DNA of 64,000 nucleotides from Hyphomicrobiales bacterium. GTDB taxonomy: Bacteria; Pseudomonadota; Alphaproteobacteria; Rhizobiales; Rhizobiaceae. This document shows positions 1-6,731 of this stretch, piece after piece; the stretch's first letter is position 1, and the number at the start of each line of letters is the position of its first letter. Position numbers and translations under genes: made by a program. The notes beneath the pieces are model-generated. The model was not told the origin of the DNA. It did no database searches and saw only the letters and a list, made by a program, of their open reading frames with translations. The DNA lies in contig UCIA01000028.1 in assembly GCA_900472295.1 (NCBI GenBank), positions 7,370 through 71,369 of the forward strand, given 5' to 3'.

Positions 1-120
1 AGGGGGGAGATTGGCAGTCTTGGCGCCTGCTCATTCTGTAACGTTGATGACTGGCGAAAGGCGTTGTGACATCCAATCTCCCCCCTTGAGGGGGAGATGC
101 CCGGCAGGGCAGAGGGGGGT
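1..120. repeat. Interspersed palindromic repeat pair downstream of polA
   Basis: Bases 1-14 read AGGGGGGAGATTGG and are the exact reverse complement of 73-86, so two copies of the element face each other. The right copy contains a 9-bp stem, ATCTCCCCC (76-84) with GGGGGAGAT (90-98), followed by a GC-rich palindromic tail ending at about 120. The left copy is cut by the window edge. Elements of this shape are scattered through intergenic DNA of Mesorhizobium-type genomes; that statement is from memory, not from a search. The region lies just beyond the polA stop and holds no supported gene. Confidence 0.6.
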
Positions 121-156
121 GGGACGGAACGCGACCTTGCCTGGTGCGGCGGAGCC

Positions 157-3084
157 TCAATGCGCCTCGTCCCAATTGTTCGCTGCCCTTGCATCGACAT
201 GCAGCGGCACCGACATCGAGATTGCCGGCATCGGCGCGTTTTCCATCACCCTGCGCACCACGGGGATCGTCGCTTCGACTTCCGCTTCCACCGTCTCGAA
301 AATCAGTTCGTCATGCACCTGCAAGAGCATGCGGGCCGACAGGCCGGCTTTCTCCAGCGCCTCGTCCATATGCACCATAGCGCGGCGGATGATGTCGGCG
401 GCGGTGCCTTGCAGCCTGGCGTTGATCGAGGCGCGCTCGTTGAAGGCGCGGATCGACGGGTTTGAGGATCGTATTTCAGGATAGTGGATGCGGCGGCCGA
501 AGATGGTTTCGACGAAGCCATGTTCGCGGGCATAGGCCTTGGTCGCCTCGATATAGTCGCGGATGCCGGGGAAACGCTCGAAATACTTCTTGATGTAGGC
601 GCCGGCTTCCTCGCGCGGGATCGACAGCTGGTTGGCCAAACCAAAGGCCGAAATACCGTAGATGATGCCGAAATTGATGGCCTTGGCGCGGCGGCGCACT
701 TCCGAAGGCATGCCTTCGACCGGCACGGAAAACATTTCCGAGGCGGTGATGGCGTGGATGTCGGCGCCGTCGGCGAAGGCCTGCTTAAGCTGCGGGATCT
801 CGGCGACATGGGCCAGCACGCGCAATTCGATCTGGCTGTAGTCGGCCGAGACCAGTTTCTGGCCCTTGTCGGCGATGAAGGCGGTCCTGATCTTGCGGCC
901 TTCGGCGGTGCGCACCGGGATGTTCTGCAGATTGGGATCGGAAGAGGACAGCCGGCCCGTCGTCGTCGCGGCCAGCGCGTAGGATGTGTGCACGCGCCTG
1001 GTGTCGGGGTGGATGAAACCGGGCAGGGCGTCGGTATAGGTCGATTTCAGCTTGGTCAGCTGGCGCCAGTCGACGATCTTGCGCGGCAATTCGTGGCCTT
1101 CGGCGGCGAGATCTTCCAGAAGCTGCGCCGAGGTCGACCATTGCCCGGTCTTGGTCTTGGAGCCGCCAGGCAGGCCCATGCGGCCGAACAATATGTCGCC
1201 GAGCTGTTTTGGCGAGCCGATGTTGATGCGTTCGCCAATCAGGCCGTAGATTTCCTCTTCCAGCCGCGCAGCGCCTTGCGCCAGCTCGCCGGAAAGCCGC
1301 GACAGGATCTGGCGGTCGACCGAGATGCCGCGCTGCTCCATGCGGGCCAGAACCGGCACCAGCGGCCGCTCCAGCCGCTCATAGACCGAGACCAGCCCCT
1401 TGGCCGCCAGACGCGGCTTCAGCACCTGCCATAGCCGCAGCGCCACATCGGCATGGCCGGCGGCGTAGGCGGTTGCCCTGTCGATATCGACCTGGTCGAA
1501 ACCGACCGAGCTTCTTCCTGAGCCGGCGAGGTCTTTGAGCGGGGTTGTGGCATGGCCGAGCCATTTGTCGGCAAGCGACGACAAAGTGTGGTGGCCCGTG
1601 CCGGCGTCGAGCACATAGGAGATCAGCATCGTGTCGTCGAAGGGCGCGATATCGATGCCGTGGCGGCTCATGACGACGATGTCGTATTTGGCGTCCTGGG
1701 CGATCTTGAGGACCGATTTGTCTTCCAGCAAGGGTTTCAGCAGCGCCAGCGCCTCGCGCACCGGTATCTGGTTCTCCAGCGTGCCGCCGCCGAGCAGGTC
1801 GCCGGCGCCGCTCTTGTGGGCCAGCGGCACATAGGCGGCGCGGCCGGGGCCGATCGCCAGGGAGAAGCCGATGAGGTCGGCCAGCATCGGGTCCGACGAC
1901 GTCGTCTCGGTGTCGAAAGCGACGATGCCGGTTTCCTTCGCCTGGGCAAGCCAGGTCTTGAGCGTTGCCGTGTCGCGGATCGCGACATAGGCGCCGGGGT
2001 CGATTTTAGCGGCGGTGGCCGTTTCGAGGCGTAGGGCGGCCAGCAGGGAAGGGGCGTCACCAGCCTTGGCGGTTTCTGCATTGGCTGCAGCCTGCGTTGC
2101 AGCGGCTGCCGGCACGCCGGAACCGACGTCGGGGCCATGCGCGGTGTCGGCGCGCTCGACGGTCACCGAGACGGCCTGGACATCGCCGGCTTCGGTTTCG
2201 GTCGCCTCGGCGACGCGGCGGGTCAGCGAGGTGAATTCCATGGTTTTGAGGAAGCCGATCAGCTTCGGTCCGTCCGGGGCATGCAGCACGAAGTCGTCGA
2301 GCCCGTCGGTCACCGGCACGTCGTTCTTCAGCGTCACCAGCTGGCGCGATATGCGCGCCTTGTCGGCATTGGCGATGATCGATTCGCGCCTCTTGTCCTG
2401 CTTGATCTCGCCGGCGCGCGCCAGCAGCGCGTCGAGGTCGCCGAACTGTTCCAGCAATTGCGCCGCCGTCTTCGGGCCGATGCCGGGCACGCCGGGCACA
2501 TTGTCGACGGAATCGCCGGTCAGCGCTTGCAGGTCGATCATCTTTTCCGGCGGCACGCCCCATTTCTCGATGACTTCGGGAATGCCGATCTGGCGGTCCT
2601 TCATCGGGTCGTACATGCCGACCGTGGGGCCGACCAGCTGCATCAGATCCTTGTCGGAGGAGATGATGGTGGTGTCGGCGCCGGCCTCGCAGGCAAGCTT
2701 GCAATAGGTGGCGATGAGGTCGTCGGCCTCGAAGCCTTCCATCTCGATGCAAGGCAGGTTGAAGGCGATGGTTGCCTGGCGGATGAGGCCGAATTGCGGG
2801 ATCAGGTCTTCAGGCGGCGCGTTGCGGTTTGCCTTGTATTCCGGGTAGAGCTCGTTGCGGAAGGTTTTCGACGAATAATCGAAAATGACCGCGAAATGCG
2901 TCGGCACAGTGCCTACATCGGTGTTGCGGGCGTCCTGCATCAGCTTCCACAACATGTTGCAGAAGCCGGAGACGGCGCCGACCGGCAGGCCATCGGATTT
3001 GCGGGTCAGCGGCGGCAGCGCGTGGTAGGCGCGAAAGATGTAACCGGAGCCGTCGATAAGGAAGAGATGATCGCCTTTTTTCAT
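157..3084 (-). CDS. polA: DNA polymerase I
   Basis: This 975-residue protein replaces RNA primers and fills gaps in DNA repair. Three domains are visible in order: a 5'-3' exonuclease (about 1-270, beginning LIDGSGYIFRAYHAL), a 3'-5' proofreading exonuclease near residue 390 with the metal-binding FDTETT motif intact, and a family A polymerase with DYSQIELRV, the O-helix KAINFGIIYG and the C-terminal QVHDELIFE. The proofreading domain looks active, unlike that of Taq-type enzymes. The frame extends 14 codons upstream, but MKKGDHLFLIDGSG fits the family start. It is divergent from the M20 peptidase, with a candidate sRNA gene between them. Confidence 0.97.
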   Translation of the reverse strand: MKKGDHLFLIDGSGYIFRAYHALPPLTRKSDGLPVGAVSGFCNMLWKLMQDARNTDVGTVPTHFAVIFDYSSKTFRNELYPEYKANRNAPPEDLIPQFGLIRQATIAFNLPCIEMEGFEADDLIATYCKLACEAGADTTIISSDKDLMQLVGPTVGMYDPMKDRQIGIPEVIEKWGVPPEKMIDLQALTGDSVDNVPGVPGIGPKTAAQLLEQFGDLDALLARAGEIKQDKRRESIIANADKARISRQLVTLKNDVPVTDGLDDFVLHAPDGPKLIGFLKTMEFTSLTRRVAEATETEAGDVQAVSVTVERADTAHGPDVGSGVPAAAATQAAANAETAKAGDAPSLLAALRLETATAAKIDPGAYVAIRDTATLKTWLAQAKETGIVAFDTETTSSDPMLADLIGFSLAIGPGRAAYVPLAHKSGAGDLLGGGTLENQIPVREALALLKPLLEDKSVLKIAQDAKYDIVVMSRHGIDIAPFDDTMLISYVLDAGTGHHTLSSLADKWLGHATTPLKDLAGSGRSSVGFDQVDIDRATAYAAGHADVALRLWQVLKPRLAAKGLVSVYERLERPLVPVLARMEQRGISVDRQILSRLSGELAQGAARLEEEIYGLIGERINIGSPKQLGDILFGRMGLPGGSKTKTGQWSTSAQLLEDLAAEGHELPRKIVDWRQLTKLKSTYTDALPGFIHPDTRRVHTSYALAATTTGRLSSSDPNLQNIPVRTAEGRKIRTAFIADKGQKLVSADYSQIELRVLAHVAEIPQLKQAFADGADIHAITASEMFSVPVEGMPSEVRRRAKAINFGIIYGISAFGLANQLSIPREEAGAYIKKYFERFPGIRDYIEATKAYAREHGFVETIFGRRIHYPEIRSSNPSIRAFNERASINARLQGTAADIIRRAMVHMDEALEKAGLSARMLLQVHDELIFETVEAEVEATIPVVRRVMENAPMPAISMSVPLHVDARAANNWDEAH

Positions 3085-3243
3085 GCCGGCAGGGATAGCG
3101 CGGCAGGGCGGCGCGGTCCATGGCAAAGGCGGGCTTCCAACAGCTGTTGCGGCGACATACTGACAGAGCCTGCCTGCCAGTAGGCCCTGCTGCTGTATGC
3201 CTCGGTACTCACGACCATGTTACAAAAGTGTAATTTTCGTGCC

Positions 3244-3273
3244 CTTGAAACGCCACGTTCGAAGACACAAATA
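3244..3273 (+). promoter_or_regulatory. Candidate promoter of the polA-adjacent sRNA
   Basis: A good -35 box (CTTGAAA, 3244-3250) is followed at 17 nt by a weak -10 (ACAAAT, 3267-3272), which would place transcription start near 3280. The CTTGAA core matches rhizobial housekeeping and heat-shock -35 boxes, but the -10 matches neither class well. The start site is therefore uncertain by perhaps 20 bases. Confidence 0.35.
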
Positions 3274-3279
3274 CACGTC

Positions 3280-3428
3280 ATCGGCAGTTTTCGCCGAGTC
3301 CGGAGCAAGGCCCGTCCCCCGCCTATCCCGGACAACTGCGGCAGCCTATCCCCCCTCTCCGGGCTGCCGCATCGTTTCGAGTAAAAGGCCGCCGTGGTTC
3401 CCCCTCCACCACGGCGGCTCTTTTTTTG
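3280..3428 (+). ncRNA. Candidate trans-acting sRNA, three hairpins with C-rich loops
   Basis: The region between polA and the peptidase has no credible protein frame but folds into three consecutive stem-loops. Hairpin 1 pairs GTCCGG (3298-3303) with CCGGAC (3328-3333). Hairpin 2 has a perfect 10-bp stem (3337-3346 with 3362-3371). Hairpin 3 has a perfect 11-bp stem (3388-3398 with 3408-3418) and ends in TCTTTTTTT, a Rho-independent terminator. All three loops expose C runs: CCCCC, CCCCCCTCTCC and CCCCCTCC. These could pair with Shine-Dalgarno sequences. Rhizobial sRNA families such as alpha-r7 and EcpR1 have C-rich loops, and I recall one being encoded next to polA in Sinorhizobium. Which family this is cannot be decided by eye. 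Confidence 0.7.
3388..3428 (+). terminator. Rho-independent terminator of the sRNA
   Basis: A perfect 11-bp stem, GCCGCCGTGGT with ACCACGGCGGC, encloses a 9-nt pyrimidine loop and is followed by TCTTTTTTT. It lies 112 nt before the peptidase start and cannot serve polA, which runs the other way. That supports an independent transcript ending here. Confidence 0.8.
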
Positions 3429-3539
3429 CCTTCTGATGGTTGAGCAGGCAATTGCAGCCCGTGGTCTAACGATCGCGGGCTTTTCGTTTTGATGCGCTGC
3501 CTTTACGGTTCGGCCACCGCAAAGAAAGGCCCGCAAAAC

Positions 3540-4925
3540 ATGTCCACGATCTCCCCCGTCCTCGACCGTCTCGACAAGAATCTCGACCAGAGCCTGGAGC
3601 GCCTGTTCGGCCTGCTCCGCATCAAGTCGATCTCCACCGATTCCGACTATGCCGCCGACTGCCGCAAGGCCGCCGAATGGCTGGTGGCGGACCTCAAGCT
3701 GATCGGCTTCGACGCTTCGGTGCGCAACACACCCGGACATCCAATGGTGGTGGCGCATCATGACGGCCCGGCCGGTTCGCCGCATGTGCTGTTTTACGGC
3801 CATTACGACGTACAGCCGGTCGACCCGATCGAGCTCTGGGAAAACGATCCGTTCGCGCCGGCGATCAAGGAGGTCGGGCCTGACCACAAGGTGATCACCG
3901 GCCGCGGTTCGGCTGACGACAAGGGGCAGTTGATGACCTTCGTCGAGGCCTGCCGCGCCTGGAAGCAGGTGCATGGCAATCTGCCCTGCCGCATCACCAT
4001 CCTGTTCGAGGGCGAGGAGGAGTCCGGCTCGCCATCGCTGAAGCCTTTCCTCGAAGCCAATGCCGAGGAGCTGAAGGCCGATTTCGCGCTGGTCTGCGAT
4101 ACCGGCATGTGGGATCGCGAGACGCCGTCGATCTGCGTTGGCTTGCGCGGGCTGGTCGGCGAGGAGATCACCGTGAAGGCGGCCGATCGCGACCTGCATT
4201 CGGGCCTCTATGGCGGCGCTGCCGCCAATCCGATCCGCATCCTGGCGAAAATCCTCGCCGACATCCATGACGAGAACGGCCACATCACCATCCCAGGCTT
4301 CTATGACGGCGTCGAGGAAACGCCGTCGCAAATCCTGAAATCATGGGAGACGCTGGGCGAGACAGCCGAGACCTTTCTCGGGCCGATCGGCCTGTCGATC
4401 CCGTCGGGCGAAAAAGGCCGCTCGGTACTTGAACTGACCTGGGCGAGGCCGACGGCCGAGTTTAACGGCATTATCGGCGGCTATACCGGCAAGGGGTTCA
4501 AGACGGTGATCGCGGCGGAGGCGTCGTCGAAAATCTCCTTCCGCCTCGTCCACAAGCAGGACCCGGAGAAGATCCGCGCCGCCTTCCGGAAATTCGTCGA
4601 GGCGCGCATTCCTGCGGACTGCTCGGTCGAATTCCACCCGCATGGCGCCGGGCCGGCAATTCAGCTTTCCTACGACTCGCCATTCCTGGCCAAGGCCAAG
4701 AATGCGCTGTCGGATGAATGGCCGAAGCCCGCGGTGACGACAGGCAGCGGCGGCTCGATACCGGTGGTCGGTGATTTCCAGACCTATCTCGGCATGGAAT
4801 CGCTGCTGGTCGGGTTCGGCCTCGATGATGACCGCATCCACTCGCCCAACGAGAAATACGAGCTGACCTCCTTCCACAAGGGCCAGCGCTCCTGGGCGCG
4901 CATTCTTGATGCGCTGACGCGCTGA
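3540..4925 (+). CDS. M20 family metallopeptidase (dipeptidase)
   Basis: A cytoplasmic zinc peptidase of 461 residues, expected to cleave dipeptides or related amides. Metal-site motifs are present in order: GHYDVQP near residue 87, RGSADDKGQ near 126, EGEEESGS near 160 with the catalytic Glu, CDTGMWD near 190, and HSGLYGG near 220 at the dimerisation-domain boundary. Length and motifs fit the M20 dipeptidase group (DUG1/CNDP-like), not the shorter acetylornithine deacetylases. The frame opens 17 codons earlier, but MSTISPVLDRLDKN is the more family-like start. Its true substrate cannot be read from sequence. Confidence 0.88.
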   Translation: MSTISPVLDRLDKNLDQSLERLFGLLRIKSISTDSDYAADCRKAAEWLVADLKLIGFDASVRNTPGHPMVVAHHDGPAGSPHVLFYGHYDVQPVDPIELWENDPFAPAIKEVGPDHKVITGRGSADDKGQLMTFVEACRAWKQVHGNLPCRITILFEGEEESGSPSLKPFLEANAEELKADFALVCDTGMWDRETPSICVGLRGLVGEEITVKAADRDLHSGLYGGAAANPIRILAKILADIHDENGHITIPGFYDGVEETPSQILKSWETLGETAETFLGPIGLSIPSGEKGRSVLELTWARPTAEFNGIIGGYTGKGFKTVIAAEASSKISFRLVHKQDPEKIRAAFRKFVEARIPADCSVEFHPHGAGPAIQLSYDSPFLAKAKNALSDEWPKPAVTTGSGGSIPVVGDFQTYLGMESLLVGFGLDDDRIHSPNEKYELTSFHKGQRSWARILDALTR

Positions 4926-5006
4926 GTAGGCTGGGAGACAAGTTTTCTGGTTGATTTTTCAGCGGATCGCGGCGAGGACGAGTTACGCCGCGATCCGGAG
5001 AAAACA

Positions 5007-5627
5007 ATGGCCGACATCCGCTTCCACAAGAACGATCTGCCCAACCTCGCCAACTACAATGTCGACGCGGTAGCCATCGACACCGAGACGCTGGGGCTGA
5101 ACCCGCACCGCGACCGGCTGTGCGTGGTGCAGATCTCGCCAGGCGACGGGTCGGCCGACGTGATCCAGATCGCCGCCGGCCAGAAGAAGGCGCCGAACCT
5201 GGTGAGCTTGCTTCGCAACCGCGGCATCACCAAGCTGTTCCATTACGGGCGTTTCGATCTTGCGGTGCTCTACAATGCCTTCGGCGTCATGCCGGAGCCG
5301 GTTTTCTGCACCAAGATCGCCTCGCGGCTGACGCGTACCTATACCGACCGGCACGGCTTGAAGGACATCTGCTTCGAACTGCTCGGCGTCGGCCTGTCCA
5401 AGGTGCAGCAATCGTCGGACTGGGCGGCCGAGACCTTGTCGCCCGAACAGCTCGAATATGCCGCTTCCGATGTGCTCTATCTGCACCGGCTGCGCGACGT
5501 GCTTAATGGACGCCTGGTGCGCGACGGGCGGGCCAAGGAGGCCGACGCCTGCTTCCGCTTCCTGCCGACGCGTGCGAAGCTCGACCTGATGGGTTGGGAC
5601 GAAGAGGATATTTTCGCTCACAGCTGA
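5007..5627 (+). CDS. Ribonuclease D-like 3'-5' exonuclease
   Basis: A 206-residue protein consisting of a single DEDDy exonuclease domain. Visible motifs are IDTETLGLNP (first acidic pair), HYGRFDLAVLYNAFG (second Asp) and the C-terminal YAASDVLYLHRL carrying the Tyr and last Asp. It lacks the HRDC domains of Escherichia coli RNase D and matches the short alphaproteobacterial form. It probably trims the 3' ends of tRNA or other structured RNA. The start has GGAGAA nine bases upstream. In some relatives a similar gene sits near lptC; here it stands alone after the peptidase. Confidence 0.85.
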   Translation: MADIRFHKNDLPNLANYNVDAVAIDTETLGLNPHRDRLCVVQISPGDGSADVIQIAAGQKKAPNLVSLLRNRGITKLFHYGRFDLAVLYNAFGVMPEPVFCTKIASRLTRTYTDRHGLKDICFELLGVGLSKVQQSSDWAAETLSPEQLEYAASDVLYLHRLRDVLNGRLVRDGRAKEADACFRFLPTRAKLDLMGWDEEDIFAHS

Positions 5628-5719
5628 CGGTTCGGGGTCTTCCGGGCCGCCGGGAACCGGATGCGGGCGGCGGCGTTGTTTTGCGCGTTCCGGATGGAAT
5701 TGCTCGAAGAGGGGATGAC

Positions 5720-5926
5720 ATGGCAGACCGCAAGCCGATAGCAACCGCCCCGACGGACGGGTCCAAGATTACTGTTCTGTGGAAGGACGGCGCCGGTGTC
5801 GTCAGTGAATCCGTCGGACAATATCGCGACGGCGGCTGGTGGGTCTATACCGACAGCGATACCCAGAAAAAGGTCGATCCGACCAGCTGGCGGCCGGCCT
5901 CCAGCAACGATGATGACGACCAGTAG
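5720..5926 (+). CDS. Small hypothetical protein
   Basis: A 68-residue soluble protein beginning MADRKPIATAPTDGSKI, with aromatic residues typical of a small beta fold (GGWWVYTD) and an acidic tail of Asp residues. The start follows a purine-rich GAAGAGGGGATGAC. The ATAPTDGSKI opening is shared with short hypothetical or phage-derived proteins seen in rhizobial genomes, but I do not recognise a function. Codon use is like that of its neighbours. The ORF is open 42 codons further upstream, but that part lacks a good start. Confidence 0.6.
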   Translation: MADRKPIATAPTDGSKITVLWKDGAGVVSESVGQYRDGGWWVYTDSDTQKKVDPTSWRPASSNDDDDQ

Positions 5927-6033
5927 CACCGCTGGCAGGGTCGTGCACTTTAGCATAGCCTGAAGTCGTTGATAACGAGGCCGATTCGGGGCCTTCCGCT
6001 CCGTCGCCGCCTCTCTTCCTGGAGGAACTCGCC

Positions 6034-6288
6034 ATGGGCATCGAAAGCCTTCTCATCTTCATCATCATCGGCGCCATTGCCGGCTGGCTCGCCGGCCTCA
6101 TCGTGTCGGGCTTCGGCTTCGGCCTGATCGGCAACATCGTCGTCGGCATTATCGGCGCCTTCATCGCAGGCTGGCTGTTCCCACGGCTGGGCTTCGCCAT
6201 CGGCGGCGGCATTCTGGCTGCCATCATCAACGCCACGATCGGCGCCGTAATTCTGCTGGTGCTGGTCAAGGTGCTGAAGCGAGCGTGA
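6034..6288 (+). CDS. GlsB/YeaQ/YmgE family membrane protein
   Basis: An 84-residue, Gly-rich protein that is almost entirely membrane-spanning, with three hydrophobic helices and repeated small-residue motifs (GAIAGWLAGLIV, GIIGAFIAGWLF). This is the pattern of the transglycosylase-associated (YeaQ/YmgE) family, whose members are often stress-induced; the family name does not establish an enzymatic role. GGAGGAACTC lies just before the ATG. It is followed by a second, even smaller membrane protein gene. Confidence 0.85.
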   Translation: MGIESLLIFIIIGAIAGWLAGLIVSGFGFGLIGNIVVGIIGAFIAGWLFPRLGFAIGGGILAAIINATIGAVILLVLVKVLKRA

Positions 6289-6367
6289 CGCTCGAAATTT
6301 TATCGAAAGCGATTCCTCGGGCAGCGCTGGTCGCTCTCCCGTGGAATTGCTCCAAAAGGAGCGCGCC

Positions 6368-6514
6368 ATGAAACAGAACACACTCTACCTTCTCGTCGGC
6401 GCGCTCGTTGTCGTGGTCGTCGCGCTGGGTGCGTATGTCTATCACGAGCAGACCAAGCCCAAGGGCGTCGAACTGAAGATCGACGACAAGGGCATTTCTA
6501 TCCAGCAGAATTGA
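6368..6514 (+). CDS. 48-residue single-pass membrane protein
   Basis: A short ORF, MKQNTLYLLVGALVV onward, with one strongly hydrophobic segment (residues 6-23) and a charged C-terminus ending GISIQQN. AAAAGGAG stands at the right distance before the ATG. The N-terminal Lys followed by the helix suggests the tail faces the periplasm. No function is recognised. The gene is short enough to be missed by automatic callers; the good ribosome-binding site and clean hydrophobic pattern support it. Confidence 0.65.
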   Translation: MKQNTLYLLVGALVVVVVALGAYVYHEQTKPKGVELKIDDKGISIQQN

Positions 6515-6617
6515 GCAGGTCGGGCTAGCGTTCAACCTTCCGCTGCAGGCTAGCCGCGCTGATGCGCCGTGCCGGAGGCAGACAGACGCTTCGTATACTG
6601 CTCGGCAGCGGATTTTA

Positions 6618-6636
6618 GAAATTCTTAAGGAATTTC
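6618..6636. promoter_or_regulatory. AT-rich dyad upstream of the PBP gene
   Basis: GAAATTC and GAATTTC form perfect 7-base arms around TTAAG. It stands out in GC-rich surroundings and lies 23 bases upstream of the CtrA-like box. It could be an operator or part of the promoter; nothing identifies the binding protein. Confidence 0.35.
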
Positions 6637-6658
6637 AAAAGGGTGCATAAACCCTGCT

Positions 6659-6674
6659 TTAACGCGCCCTTAAA
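6659..6674 (+). promoter_or_regulatory. CtrA-type box, TTAA-N7-TTAAA
   Basis: Two TTAA half sites (6659-6662 and 6670-6673) are separated by exactly seven bases. This is the CtrA recognition pattern (TTAA-N7-TTAA(C)), here ending in A rather than C. It lies 57 bp before the start codon of the penicillin-binding protein. CtrA is the cell-cycle master regulator of Alphaproteobacteria, so the site would place this peptidoglycan synthase under cell-cycle control. Confidence 0.55.
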
Positions 6675-6731
6675 CCGCCGCATCTACCCTTCAACCCGAG
6701 CGCCATTGGCACCGGGAAGACAGCGCAACGC

